64,000 nt of DNA from Bacteroidia bacterium. GTDB lineage: Bacteria > Bacteroidota > Bacteroidia > UBA4408. How positions within the stretch are numbered: position 1 is the stretch's first letter; each line of letters starts with the position of its first letter. Made by a program: the position numbers and the translations under genes. Location: contig JADLFI010000004.1 of NCBI GenBank assembly GCA_020845635.1, forward strand, positions 62,001 to 126,000. Reading direction: 5' to 3'. Positions 9,566 through 19,964 of this stretch are shown one piece after another. The notes beneath the pieces were generated by a model. It ran no database searches, was not told the origin of the DNA, and saw only the letters and a program-made list of their open reading frames with translations.

Positions 9566-12500
9566 ATGAGATTTCTTCTTACAACCATATTATTGATATC
9601 ATTTATTTTTTCGCAGGCACAAATAACCGAAAACTTTGATGATGGAAATTTTACTTCTAATCCGCAATGGACGGGAGACGATTCGGTATTTGTAGTTTCA
9701 CCTGTTTTGGGGAATAATCAATTGCAATCAAATAAAACTATAGCAAACAGTACCTTTTATTTATCCACCCCAAACACCTTGTTTAATGATTGTCAGTGGG
9801 AGTTTTTTGTCAATCTGCAGTTTAATACTTCGGGGGCAAACTATGTTGATGTATATTTAACCTCAGATAATGCTAGTCTTACAGCAGCAGGAATTAATGG
9901 CTATTACGTGCGTATAGGGAGTACACAGGACGATATTTGTTTATATAAAAAAGTTTCCGGAACAGCTTCTAAGATTATTGATGGTACCGATGGTATTACC
10001 AATTTCAGTAACAACAGTATGAAAATAAAAGTTGTTCGTACAGCTTCCAATGATTGGACTTTGTATCGCGACATGGGGGGCTCCGGAAATAACTATTTTT
10101 TAGAAGGAACGGTTAACGATGCCTCTGTTTTAACTAGCGATTATTTTGGATTTTCCATTACCCAGTCAACCGCTACATTTTTTCAAAAACATTTTTTTGA
10201 TGATATAGTTGTAGGCGCTATTGTAGCCGATGTAATACCACCAACTATAGTAAGTTGCACAGCTATAAGCCCAAGTAGTGTTGATGTTTTGTTCAGTGAG
10301 GCAGTGAGTCTTTCAACCTCCGAAAATGTGGGTAATTACGGAATCAACAACGGAATAAATATCTCAACGGCCATACGTGATGCAATCAATCCTGCTTTGG
10401 TTCATCTTACATTTAGCAATACACTTACCGCTAACATTCCTTATGTTCTAACGGTTAATAATGTTACCGATTTGGCTAATAATATTATTGCTTCTAACTC
10501 CACCATTAATTTCAGTTATATTGTTGCATCAAGCGCACAGTACAGAGATATTGTGATTAATGAGCTCTATCCTGATCAAACTCCTCTTGTTGGGTTACCT
10601 AATGCTGAATTTGTTGAAATTTATAACAGAAGCAATAGTGCTTTAAATATTAGTGGCTGGAAGTTGTGCGACCCGGGAACCAATGGAACTATTGGAAATT
10701 ATACTATGTTGCCCGGGCAGTATTTAATTTTATGTCCAAATGCTGACACCGCTTTGTACTCTGCCTTTGGGGCTGTTGTTGGTGTAAGCTCTTGGCCTTC
10801 ACTAAACAACGCCTCCGACCAAATATTTTTAAAAACAGATAACGGTGTTCTTATTGATAGTGTAAGCTATTCCGATACATGGTATCAGGATGCCGTAAAA
10901 GCTGCCGGTGGTTGGACATTAGAGATGATAAACCCTTCTATTCCGAGTGATTGTGCCGGCAGTGCTAATTGGCTTGCCAGCAACAACCCTTCCGGGGGAA
11001 CCCCTGGTCAGGTAAACTCTGTTTATAACGCTGCTCCTGATATTACTGCCCCTTATATTACCGGTATCGAAACTCCTACTACTACTTCACTCAATCTTTG
11101 CTTTAACGAGCCAATACATCCACAAATGCTTATCCTATCCAATTTTTCTATCAATAACGGAATAGGTAACCCCTTATCTATAAGCATTAACAACAGTTGT
11201 GTTAGCCTAACATTGGCTAACCCTTTACAGTTAAACACCAATTATACCATCACTTGCAACAACCTTAGCGATTGTTCGGGAAACAATATGACAAACAATA
11301 CTTATAACTTTTTGTATTTTATGCCATCTCAGTTTGATGTGGTTATTAATGAAATTATGGCCGACCCTTCACCACAAATAGGATTGCCCGATGCAGAGTA
11401 TTTTGAGTTGTATAACCGCACTAATTATAACATCAGTACTAATGGCTGGACTTTTCAATATGGGAATACTATGAAGAACTTTCCTAATGCTGTTATCCCT
11501 GCCGATAGCTTTTTGGTGGTTACAACCTCCTCTGCTTTGCCGGATTTAAGCATGTACGGGAATGTTGTTGCCATGAGCGGTTTAAGCAGCACAGCTCTTA
11601 CCAATTCAGGAACAACTTTATCTATAAAAGACAATAACGGACAGTTAATACATAGTGTTACCTATAGCGATCAATGGTATAATGATGCTTCCAAAGCTGG
11701 CGGTGGCTGGTCGCTCGAAATGATTGACCCTTCCAATCCTTGTGCAGGCGCAGCTAACTGGAGTGCCTCAAACAATCCCGATGGCGGAACGCCCGGAAAA
11801 AGAAATTCTATTTTGGGTTCAAACCCCGATAATATTGCTCCAAATATTGGGAGTGTACGCATTCTTAACAGCAATCAAATAGAAGTAGAATTCTCTGAAC
11901 CGGTTATGAATTTCTCTTTTGTTAACGCTTCAGATTATCAAGTAAACAATGGTATTGGAAATGCCTCATCGGTTAATTACAATACCAATCCTGCCACCAA
12001 GGCTACACTTTATTTTATGACGCCTTTTCAACCCAACACTATTTATACCCTAGCACTAAATGCTCCTTTAACCGATTGTTCGGGCAATAGTAGTCAGGTT
12101 GGAATGAGTGCTGAGTTTTCAAGCTACATAGCCAAAGCATTTGATATAGTTATCAATGAAATTATGGCCGACCCGGATCCCGTGGTTGGTTTGCCTAACT
12201 ATGAATATGTTGAGTTGTATAACAGAACAAGCTATCCAATCAATATAGCCCACTGGCGTTTTATGTATGGAAGTTCATATAAGAGTTTACCCTCGGCCAC
12301 TTTAAATCCTAACGAATATGTTATTTTATGCGCCTCCGATGCTTATCAAAGTTTAAAAAATTACGGTAAAACTATTGTTGTTCCCGGATTGTCAACAGGT
12401 GCTTTAACCAATAGTGGTGCAACTTTAGCTATTACCGACACTTTAGGGCGAATTATTCATGCCATAAATTATAGTGATGCGTGGTATGGAAGTTCAGATA

Positions 12501-14593
12501 AGGCCAACGGAGGTTATAGTTTAGAACAAATTGATTATGCTAATGTGTGTGAAGGAAAAAACAATTGGACTTCTTCGGTAAGCCCTTTAGGGGGTACTCC
12601 GGGGGCTGTAAATAGCGTTATTGCCAATAATCCGGATAATAAAGCTCCTCTGATCAAAGCAGTATGTGTTGAGTCGCCTAGTACTTTACGAATCAAGTTT
12701 AACGAACCACAAGACAGTTCTTCGATTGCCGCCCCATCTACCTTTATCATTGATAATTCTATTGGAACACCTAGCAATGTGAAAATTTTTGCTCCTTTTT
12801 ATAATGAAGTTTTGTTAAGCTTTAACTCTAATTTTGCCGATGATGTTATTTACAAACTCAGCATTAGCGGTACTATAAAAGACTGCATAGGGAATAGTAT
12901 GGCAGCCAATACCACTTACAATTTTTCCCAATATCAACCACAACCATACGAAATCGTTATTAACGAAATTATGGCACACGAAACGCCAGCCGTTGGACTT
13001 CCACCAACCGAGTATGTTGAATTATTCAACAAAAGTGCTTATCCAATAAGTTTATTAAACTACAACATAAAAACAGGAAGCTCCAATACTATGTTTTCCT
13101 GTGCAAGTATTGCTGCCGGAGATTATCTTACGGTGCTGCAAAAATCGGGCAACCCTGATGAAAATATTTATGGGAATAACTATGTGGCCGAATCTTTCAG
13201 CAGTCTTACCAATGCAGGAGCAGAAATAACATTAAGCAGCAATACCGGGAAAATACTTTCAACCGTAAATTATTCCGAACAATGGTATAATAACACTTTA
13301 AAAGCTGCAGGTGGCTGGAGTTTAGAGCAAAAAGACCCAAATAATCCTTGTGGTGGAAAAGACAATTGGAGTGCAAGTACTGACGCCAAAGGGGGAACAC
13401 CAGGTAAAGTAAATAGTGTAAACTCGGCTAATCCTGACACCAAAGCACCTGAAATTATTCGTATTGCTTTTCTAAGTAATACCAATATAGTGGTGTATTT
13501 CTCCGAACCGCTCAATATGACTAGTATTGTAAATGTACATAGCTATGATATTGATAATGGTATTGGAAATCCTTTAGCCGTTGTTCCTTATTTACCTGAA
13601 GTAAAAAAAGTAGGATTAATATTTTCGACTCCAATACAGCCTAATACTATATATACTTTAAGTATTAATGGGAATATTACAGACTGTGTTGGAAATTTAA
13701 TCAATACTCTTATTTCTGGAAAATTTTCTATTCCGCAGGCAGTAGCCCCTGGAGATATAATTTTAAACGAATTACTGTTTAACCCCAACACCGGAGGATA
13801 CGATTTTGCCGAGTTTTACAATAAAAGCAATAAAGTGCTAAGTCTTAATAGCATCAAGATAGCCAATGTTGATACTATGGTTAATCAAATTTCCAATCTT
13901 AAATTTATTGATTCATTAGGGTATTTAATATTTCCTTCAGAGTATTATGTAGTAAGTCAGAATATAGATGCTGTTCAAATGCAATACAAAACACAAAACC
14001 CCAATAATTTTATTAATGTAGTATCTATGCCTTCTATGAATGTTGGAAACGGAAGTTTTGGTTTAATCCTAAATAACGATACTGTTATTGATGCCTTGAT
14101 GTATGATGAAAACATGCACTACCCATTAATACGTAATAAAAAAGGAGTGTCATTAGAACGCATAAGCTTTAACCGCAGCAGCAGTGATTTGAGCAACTGG
14201 CATTCGGCCTCCGAGCAGGTTGGTTTTGCCACACCGGGTTATCAAAATTCACAATTTATGGACGATACGCAAGCAACCGATGTCATTAGTTTTGCCACTG
14301 AAATTTTTTCGCCAGATAATGATGGATTTAATGATGTTTTAATTATTAACTATGCCTTATCTGAGCCGGGCTTTGTAGCCTCGGCAACAGTGTATGATGC
14401 ACGTGGTCGTTATATCAACAAGCTAATAGATAATCAGTTATTGGGCACTTCAGGTTCGTTTAGCTGGGATGGTATTACCGAAAGCCGCGAAAAAGGAAAT
14501 ATTGGTATTTATACGCTGTTTTTTGAGTATTTTGATACCAAAGGGAATAGTTACAAAATAAGAAAAAGTTTTGTTTTGGGTGGTAAGTTATAA
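9566..14593 (+). CDS. Giant secreted protein with five lamin-tail domains and C-terminal T9SS-type sorting domain
   Basis: The 1675-residue product starts with a clear signal peptide (to about residue 19, SQAQ). A laminin-G/concanavalin-like N-terminal domain (about 20-215) follows. Five lamin-tail domains then begin near residues 327, 589, 859, 1127 and 1394, each opening with the motif D.VINEIM.DP....GLP..E..EL.N. Ig-like domains of the Big_5 type (sequence V.FSEPV ... N.IYTL....DCSGN) precede or separate them, giving a unit of about 265 residues. The last 90 residues (FSPDNDGFNDVL, Y.A.GR, F.WDG) form a gliding-motility/CHU_C-like or FlgD-like C-terminal domain. Lamin-tail domains occur in bacterial surface or nuclease-linked proteins; no catalytic domain is seen here. 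A structural or adhesive surface role is inferred. Confidence 0.88.
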   Translation: MRFLLTTILLISFIFSQAQITENFDDGNFTSNPQWTGDDSVFVVSPVLGNNQLQSNKTIANSTFYLSTPNTLFNDCQWEFFVNLQFNTSGANYVDVYLTSDNASLTAAGINGYYVRIGSTQDDICLYKKVSGTASKIIDGTDGITNFSNNSMKIKVVRTASNDWTLYRDMGGSGNNYFLEGTVNDASVLTSDYFGFSITQSTATFFQKHFFDDIVVGAIVADVIPPTIVSCTAISPSSVDVLFSEAVSLSTSENVGNYGINNGINISTAIRDAINPALVHLTFSNTLTANIPYVLTVNNVTDLANNIIASNSTINFSYIVASSAQYRDIVINELYPDQTPLVGLPNAEFVEIYNRSNSALNISGWKLCDPGTNGTIGNYTMLPGQYLILCPNADTALYSAFGAVVGVSSWPSLNNASDQIFLKTDNGVLIDSVSYSDTWYQDAVKAAGGWTLEMINPSIPSDCAGSANWLASNNPSGGTPGQVNSVYNAAPDITAPYITGIETPTTTSLNLCFNEPIHPQMLILSNFSINNGIGNPLSISINNSCVSLTLANPLQLNTNYTITCNNLSDCSGNNMTNNTYNFLYFMPSQFDVVINEIMADPSPQIGLPDAEYFELYNRTNYNISTNGWTFQYGNTMKNFPNAVIPADSFLVVTTSSALPDLSMYGNVVAMSGLSSTALTNSGTTLSIKDNNGQLIHSVTYSDQWYNDASKAGGGWSLEMIDPSNPCAGAANWSASNNPDGGTPGKRNSILGSNPDNIAPNIGSVRILNSNQIEVEFSEPVMNFSFVNASDYQVNNGIGNASSVNYNTNPATKATLYFMTPFQPNTIYTLALNAPLTDCSGNSSQVGMSAEFSSYIAKAFDIVINEIMADPDPVVGLPNYEYVELYNRTSYPINIAHWRFMYGSSYKSLPSATLNPNEYVILCASDAYQSLKNYGKTIVVPGLSTGALTNSGATLAITDTLGRIIHAINYSDAWYGSSDKANGGYSLEQIDYANVCEGKNNWTSSVSPLGGTPGAVNSVIANNPDNKAPLIKAVCVESPSTLRIKFNEPQDSSSIAAPSTFIIDNSIGTPSNVKIFAPFYNEVLLSFNSNFADDVIYKLSISGTIKDCIGNSMAANTTYNFSQYQPQPYEIVINEIMAHETPAVGLPPTEYVELFNKSAYPISLLNYNIKTGSSNTMFSCASIAAGDYLTVLQKSGNPDENIYGNNYVAESFSSLTNAGAEITLSSNTGKILSTVNYSEQWYNNTLKAAGGWSLEQKDPNNPCGGKDNWSASTDAKGGTPGKVNSVNSANPDTKAPEIIRIAFLSNTNIVVYFSEPLNMTSIVNVHSYDIDNGIGNPLAVVPYLPEVKKVGLIFSTPIQPNTIYTLSINGNITDCVGNLINTLISGKFSIPQAVAPGDIILNELLFNPNTGGYDFAEFYNKSNKVLSLNSIKIANVDTMVNQISNLKFIDSLGYLIFPSEYYVVSQNIDAVQMQYKTQNPNNFINVVSMPSMNVGNGSFGLILNNDTVIDALMYDENMHYPLIRNKKGVSLERISFNRSSSDLSNWHSASEQVGFATPGYQNSQFMDDTQATDVISFATEIFSPDNDGFNDVLIINYALSEPGFVASATVYDARGRYINKLIDNQLLGTSGSFSWDGITESREKGNIGIYTLFFEYFDTKGNSYKIRKSFVLGGKL
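10540..14000 (+). repeat. Five lamin-tail modules, four alternating with Ig-like modules
   Basis: Module starts lie at about 10547, 11332, 12143, 12946 and 13749, a period of 785-811 bp. The first four end in a common segment (W.L..IDP..PC.G..NW.AS....GGTPG..NS), while the fifth is shorter and more diverged. Confidence 0.8.
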
Positions 14594-14667
14594 CAATGAA
14601 AAAATATTTATAACGTTAATACATAATGAGATAATTAGGGCTTAAATTATTAGAGAAATAAAAACTC

Positions 14668-17352
14668 ATGAAAGCTGTATATAAAATATTTATCCTTTGT
14701 TTGTTGCTGATTAATACACAGTCATGGGCAACTCATAATCGTGCAGGTGAAATTACCTATACTCAGGTAGGAAGCAGCCCGTACACTTTAGAGTTTACCT
14801 TAACCACCTATACCAATATTGGGCCGCAAATACAAGCCGATAGATGCACAATGACTTTTTATTTTGGCGATGGCGATAGTTGTGTTGCTAACCGAATTAA
14901 CGGACCAAGTGGAACCTGCCAGCCACCTGCCACCATGGGTCATGTTATTGTAGGAGCCTCCGGAGGTCAGGGGGGAATCAAAGAAAACATATATAAGTGC
15001 GTACACACATTTGCGGGAGCAGGTGTTTATACTGTATCGGTTAGCGACCCAAATCGTAATGATGGAATTCTTAATATTCCGGGTTCTGTAAATATTCCTT
15101 TTTATATCGAAACCGTTGTTACTCTAAATCCATTTTTGGGACCAAACAGTGGTGTGGTATTATATAATCCGCCTATTGATTATGCTTGTGTGTGTAAACG
15201 CTTTATTCACAATCCCAATGCTATTGACCCGGATAACGATAGCCTTTCATACAGTTTAGGCATTTGTAAAGGAGCAAATGGTAATAATATTGTTGGATAC
15301 TCAATTCCTCCCGGGGTTAACCTAAACCCTATTACCGGTGATTTTGTTTGGGATTGCCCCACACCTCAGGGCGAATTTAATTTTGTGATTTTAATTATCA
15401 GTTGGCGTAAGGGTATAGCTATAGATACGGTAACTCGAGATATGCAAATTACAGTTGATGGAAGTTGTTCCAATAATCCGCCTGTGCTTGATGTGCCTGA
15501 TATTTGTGTAGATGCAGGAACTTTGGTAAATCTCCCTGTAACTGCCACCGACCCTGATAATCATGATATTTTCCTAACCGCCACCGGAGCAGTTTTTAAT
15601 TTGGTAAACAATCCTGCCAGTTTCCCTCAAAATATTAGCGGAGCTTCACCACTAACAGCCAATTTTACTTGGCAAACAAGCTGTTCAGATGTGCGTAAAG
15701 CACCATATCAGGTTTCTTTTAAAGCTATGGATATTCCTACTAATGTAAACGATCAACCTCTGGTTGATATTAAAACCATTCAAATAACTGTTGTATCACC
15801 GCCACCATTAAACTTAACAGCCACACCACAAGGAACTTCTATCAAATTAAATTGGGTGCCTACTGTTTGTACACAAGCTTTGGGATATAAAATTTATAGG
15901 AGAAACGGTCCTTCCGGATTTGTTCCTTCACAATGTATTACGGGGGTGCCTCCTTCAACGGGCTATACTTTGCTGAGCACTGTATTAGGAAGCAATATTG
16001 TAGATTTTATTGACGATAACAACGGACAGGGATTAATTCACGGCACCGACTATTGTTATATGATTTGTGCTTATTTTGCCGATGGTGCCGAAAGCTATGC
16101 CTCCAATGAAGCTTGTGCCACTTTAAGAAAAGATGTACCCATAATTACTCATGTTACGGTTGATTCTACTGATGTTCATGGGAGAAACACCATTATTTGG
16201 TCACCACCGGACAGGACAGAAATAGATACTGTTGAATTTCCGGGACCATACAAGTACGTTATATACAGAAGTGATGGAGCTGATTGTAGCAACATTACTG
16301 CTATTGATTCTATTGCTGGTGTGAACCTCCCGGGTACAAGCAACGATACTATTTACCAGCATATTGATGTGGACACCTACAACAACTCTAACAGTTACCG
16401 ATTAGGTTTCTATAACGAAAATCCTAGGAAATTTATAGGAATATCACATTGTGCTTCATCGGTATATTTAGATATTACCCCGGGCGATGAAACTTTGATA
16501 CTTGACTGGACTTCAAACGTGCCCTGGACAAAAGACACTTTTACCGTTTATCGTCAAAACCCTAATACCTTGGATTTTGAGCGTATTGGTGTTTCAAATA
16601 CTGCTATATACATTGATGGAAATCTTAATAATGGCACTAATTACTGCTATAAAATTAGAGCTTCGGGCTATTACACCGAACCTGGTATTGTTAAACCATT
16701 GCTCAATTTTTCGCAAATAGCATGCGGTGTTCCATACGATAATGTTGCACCTTGTGCCCCTCATTTAGATATTGATGCTAATTGTGATTCTATTATCAAT
16801 ACATTAAGTTGGAACAATCCTAATTTAACCTGTGCTGATGATGTGGTACAGTATAAATTATATTACAGTACCAATGATAGTGCAAACTTTAATTTAATTG
16901 CCACAGTCAATAATGACGGAACTCTTACCTTTACTCATAACAACAACAATATTTCTATTGCTGGTTGTTATTATATTACAGCCCTTGATAGTAATGCAAA
17001 CGAAAGCATTCCAAGCGATACAGTTTGTGCCGATAATTGCCCCGTATATTTGTTGCCGAATGTTTTTACTCCAAATAATGACGGTTTTAACGACTTCTTC
17101 AGACCTTTCCCATATATGTATATCAAAAGCGTAGATATGCAAATTTACAACCGATGGGGCAATTTGGTGTTTACTACCAATAGCCCTGATATTCTATGGG
17201 ATGGAACCAATCAACAAAGCAAACAACCATGTTCTGATGGTGTGTATTATTATGTAGGTAGTTATACAGCCATTACTTTAAAAGGAGATGTAACCGAAAA
17301 ACTACACGGCTTTGTGCAGCTTGTAAAAACAAGAACTAACGAATCGCGATAA
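14668..17352 (+). CDS. Secreted protein with PKD-like and fibronectin III-like domains and T9SS type B sorting domain
   Basis: The 894-residue product has a signal peptide to about residue 21 (SWATHNRAGEITY). Its N-terminal 270 residues resemble the conserved head of Bacteroidota gliding-motility-associated proteins, with a cysteine-rich stretch (YACVCKRFIHNP.AIDPDNDSL.Y). About 275-375 is a cadherin/PKD-like module, and from about 380 there are several fibronectin III-like units (LTATPQGTSIKLNW, YKIYRR). The C-terminal type B domain starts near 798 (LPNVFTPNNDGFNDFF, IYNRWGNLVF, WDGT). It is expected to reach the surface by the T9SS. The next gene, 16 bp away, encodes a predicted barrel and may be its partner. 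The binding target is unknown. Confidence 0.85.
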   Translation: MKAVYKIFILCLLLINTQSWATHNRAGEITYTQVGSSPYTLEFTLTTYTNIGPQIQADRCTMTFYFGDGDSCVANRINGPSGTCQPPATMGHVIVGASGGQGGIKENIYKCVHTFAGAGVYTVSVSDPNRNDGILNIPGSVNIPFYIETVVTLNPFLGPNSGVVLYNPPIDYACVCKRFIHNPNAIDPDNDSLSYSLGICKGANGNNIVGYSIPPGVNLNPITGDFVWDCPTPQGEFNFVILIISWRKGIAIDTVTRDMQITVDGSCSNNPPVLDVPDICVDAGTLVNLPVTATDPDNHDIFLTATGAVFNLVNNPASFPQNISGASPLTANFTWQTSCSDVRKAPYQVSFKAMDIPTNVNDQPLVDIKTIQITVVSPPPLNLTATPQGTSIKLNWVPTVCTQALGYKIYRRNGPSGFVPSQCITGVPPSTGYTLLSTVLGSNIVDFIDDNNGQGLIHGTDYCYMICAYFADGAESYASNEACATLRKDVPIITHVTVDSTDVHGRNTIIWSPPDRTEIDTVEFPGPYKYVIYRSDGADCSNITAIDSIAGVNLPGTSNDTIYQHIDVDTYNNSNSYRLGFYNENPRKFIGISHCASSVYLDITPGDETLILDWTSNVPWTKDTFTVYRQNPNTLDFERIGVSNTAIYIDGNLNNGTNYCYKIRASGYYTEPGIVKPLLNFSQIACGVPYDNVAPCAPHLDIDANCDSIINTLSWNNPNLTCADDVVQYKLYYSTNDSANFNLIATVNNDGTLTFTHNNNNISIAGCYYITALDSNANESIPSDTVCADNCPVYLLPNVFTPNNDGFNDFFRPFPYMYIKSVDMQIYNRWGNLVFTTNSPDILWDGTNQQSKQPCSDGVYYYVGSYTAITLKGDVTEKLHGFVQLVKTRTNESR

Positions 17353-17368
17353 TTCTCAATTAATATCA

Positions 17369-18019
17369 ATGCTAAAAGTTAAATATCGAGAATCTGTTTA
17401 TGTTCTTTTTATCGCCTTAATTCTTCTAAGTATTCAGGCTAAGGCTCAGTTCTTTCAAGGAATTGGCATTATGGCAGGTTTAAATATGAATAACCAACGC
17501 TGGCAGATAGACACCTTGCCTTATAACAAAAACCAAAAATTCACTTTCAGACCCAACGCTTCGCTCTTTGTTGAGTATCTAAATCACGAGTATATACGTG
17601 TTGTTACCGAGTTTCAATACTCTATGGAAGGCAGTAAGAGCCGATTAACAAACAAGTCTATAAATTTAAACTACGCAGGGTTCAACAATTATTTAAAATT
17701 ACGTCAAGAACTTTATGACGTAACACCATATTTCCTTATTGGTCCTAAAGCCAAATATCTAATCAGTCAATCCGGTACTGCCGATTCATTTCGTCCTATT
17801 CATTTTAGCATGTATGCTGCTGTTGGCATTGAACTGTTATATTATCGCCCTTGGCTAATCCTTACCGAAATCGGCTACGACCACGATATTAATCGAGCTT
17901 TAAATAATACATTTTTTAAAGCCACCAATAAAACTATTGCTGTAAGAGTAGGGCTAAAGTACCAAATCGAGAAAAAAGCGAAAGGCTGTTTGCGAGGACC
18001 TTCCATACCTATTCAATAG
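17369..18019 (+). CDS. Outer-membrane beta-barrel protein (PF13568-like)
   Basis: The 216-residue product has a signal peptide ending around residue 26 (KAQFF) and a pattern of short amphipathic strands typical of small eight-stranded barrels (GIMAGLN, VTEFQYSMEG, LKLRQELY, YFLIGPKAKYL, AVGIELLY). PorT-like proteins fall in this fold group, but the similarity visible here is only to the fold. It follows a T9SS cargo gene by 16 bp, suggesting co-transcription. The C terminus (KGCLRGPSIPIQ) extends past the last strand. It ends four bases from the stop of the convergent gene at 18024. Confidence 0.7.
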   Translation: MLKVKYRESVYVLFIALILLSIQAKAQFFQGIGIMAGLNMNNQRWQIDTLPYNKNQKFTFRPNASLFVEYLNHEYIRVVTEFQYSMEGSKSRLTNKSINLNYAGFNNYLKLRQELYDVTPYFLIGPKAKYLISQSGTADSFRPIHFSMYAAVGIELLYYRPWLILTEIGYDHDINRALNNTFFKATNKTIAVRVGLKYQIEKKAKGCLRGPSIPIQ

Positions 18020-18023
18020 CTTA

Positions 18024-18713
18024 TTATTTAAATACTAAGTTTACTCCCAACATCACATTATGAAAATAATGGTTGGCCGGGGCATAATACATGCGTTCAT
18101 TTCGCAGTATTACTCCGCTTAGCAATAAATGTATTTTAAATTGCTCATGTTGGTAAACCCTTAAGCCATAAAAGTCGCGAAAAAAATATTGGTTGTAGAA
18201 AGTATTGCTGCCGCTAAATGGTTTTTCCACTTTTACAGGAAAAATATTACTGTTGGTAAAATAGGCACTCTTAAACAAATAGCGTTCTATACCGGCTCCT
18301 ACAATAAATTCAAACTCCTTACCTTTACTATTCTTTACACGTATTTCTTTACTGATTCCGGCACCTGCCGAACAATAGTTTATAAAGTGAATTCCTTTGT
18401 GCGTTTGTACCGGTAAATGAGTTGAAACACTCGGAAAATACTTACCATAAACCCAAAAATATTCATAATTAATATCGGCAAATACCTTAAAGCCCTTGTA
18501 GGTTAGGGGAGCAAAACTTAAACACCAGGCTTTATTTAATATTGAAAACACACTACTTCCCTTGTAGTAATTCCCCAGGTACTGATAGTGATTACTCCTG
18601 CTTATACTTATCTTTTCGCTTATCCACTTTTTCTTCTCATCATTTCCCCAATGCCCACGTACATGGAGTGAAACAAAACAGAATATCAATAGGAAAACAA
18701 ATCTTATTTTCAT
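18024..18713 (-). CDS. Uncharacterised secreted protein, probable outer-membrane barrel
   Basis: The 229-residue product has a signal peptide (RFVFLLIFCFVSLHVRG). The rest is rich in aromatic residues with alternating strands (FADINYEYFWVYG, EFIVGAGIERYLF, GLRVYQHEQF.IHLLLSG), ending in LGVNLVFK, as barrels often do. The family is not recognised. It starts five bases after the queA stop, so it is the last gene of the DUF2851-PspC-queA run. Confidence 0.6.
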   Translation of the reverse strand: MKIRFVFLLIFCFVSLHVRGHWGNDEKKKWISEKISISRSNHYQYLGNYYKGSSVFSILNKAWCLSFAPLTYKGFKVFADINYEYFWVYGKYFPSVSTHLPVQTHKGIHFINYCSAGAGISKEIRVKNSKGKEFEFIVGAGIERYLFKSAYFTNSNIFPVKVEKPFSGSNTFYNQYFFRDFYGLRVYQHEQFKIHLLLSGVILRNERMYYAPANHYFHNVMLGVNLVFK

Positions 18714-18718
18714 ACTGC

Positions 18719-19930
18719 TTATTTACACTTCATCAACAATGAGCTATCGCCATAACTTAAAAATCGATAATTATTTTTTAGTGCGACCTCATATATTTCT
18801 TTCCACTGTTCGCCTGCAATAGCCGCAACAATAAGCAATAGCGTACTTTTAGGTTGATGAAAATTAGTTATTATTCCTTCTGCAACTTTAAGGGAGTAAT
18901 GAGGTGTAATCATAATTCCCGTTTTCAAAATAAGTTTGTTTATTGCATTCTCTCTTGCCCACTGTTTAAGACCTCCCAATGCCTCTTTTGCACCTGTATT
19001 TTGTGGCAGTTGATAGGCCTCCCATTGGCCTAAGTGCATCTCTTTTATACTGATTTGCTTATTAAGAATAATTTTAACCCCTATCCAATACAAGCTTTCA
19101 ATAACGCGCAACGAGGTTGTTCCTACAGCAATTATTTTCCCTAGGTTTTGAAAAAGAAATTCCAAATTGTCTATACTTACTTCAATCAGCTCTTCGTGCA
19201 TTATATGCTCGGTATAGAGGTCAGTCTTTATAGGTTTAAAAGTTCCTGCCCCTACATGCAAGGTTATATAATCAGTTTTAATCTGTTTCTCTTTAAAACT
19301 TTCAAAAACTTCATTGGTAAAGTGCAAACCTGCTGTTGGCGCAGCCACTGAACCTTGCTCTTTGGCATATATGGTTTGATAGCGTGCGTTGTCATTTTTC
19401 TCTTCTTTGCGGTTTAAATAGGGTGGGAGAGGCAGCTCACCTGCGTTTTCCAGAATATCCGAAAAATGAATATTGTTATTGTCCCAACTAAACTCTATTT
19501 CAAACAAGTCATCTCTGCGATTAATTATATGGGCATTTACTATTATTTCTTGTCCTTTTACAGTAAAAGCACATGTTGCGACACCTCTTTTCCATTTGCG
19601 TACACCACCTACCATACAAATCCATTTTACTTCAGATGTTGCTGCCAGCGCCATACTTGGTTCATAATGTTGTGCAGGCTCTAAGCAAAATATTTCAATC
19701 TTAGCCCCGGAAATGGTGTAAAAATACATGCGAGCTCTGATAACCTTGGTGTTGTTAAACACCAAACAAGCACCTGACGGCAGATAATTACTTAAATGAA
19801 TAAAAGTGTCATGACTTATCTGTTTGTTTTTGTATATCAGTATTTTTGATTGATGTCGTACAGTCAAAGGAAATAAGGCAATCTTTTCATCAGGCAAAAT
19901 ATAGTCTAAAGTTTGCTCATCAAACTTCAT
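18719..19930 (-). CDS. queA: S-adenosylmethionine:tRNA ribosyltransferase-isomerase
   Basis: QueA transfers and rearranges the ribose of S-adenosylmethionine onto 7-aminomethyl-7-deazaguanine in tRNA, making epoxyqueuosine. The 403-residue product shows the family landmarks: an N-terminal DYILPDEKIALFP, the V.NNTKVI.AR segment, EGSVAAPTAGLHFT in the middle, LHVGAGTFKPIK, VGTTSLRV.ES, and a C-terminal FHQPKSTLL with the Y....L.YGD ending. The length is within the range of Bacteroidota members, longer than E. coli QueA. It lies 34 bp after the PspC-like gene and five bases before an unrelated barrel gene. No other queuosine gene is in the window. Confidence 0.96.
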   Translation of the reverse strand: MKFDEQTLDYILPDEKIALFPLTVRHQSKILIYKNKQISHDTFIHLSNYLPSGACLVFNNTKVIRARMYFYTISGAKIEIFCLEPAQHYEPSMALAATSEVKWICMVGGVRKWKRGVATCAFTVKGQEIIVNAHIINRRDDLFEIEFSWDNNNIHFSDILENAGELPLPPYLNRKEEKNDNARYQTIYAKEQGSVAAPTAGLHFTNEVFESFKEKQIKTDYITLHVGAGTFKPIKTDLYTEHIMHEELIEVSIDNLEFLFQNLGKIIAVGTTSLRVIESLYWIGVKIILNKQISIKEMHLGQWEAYQLPQNTGAKEALGGLKQWARENAINKLILKTGIMITPHYSLKVAEGIITNFHQPKSTLLLIVAAIAGEQWKEIYEVALKNNYRFLSYGDSSLLMKCK

Positions 19931-19964
19931 AGGGCGTTTATATAATAAGTTTAATGTAATGGGT

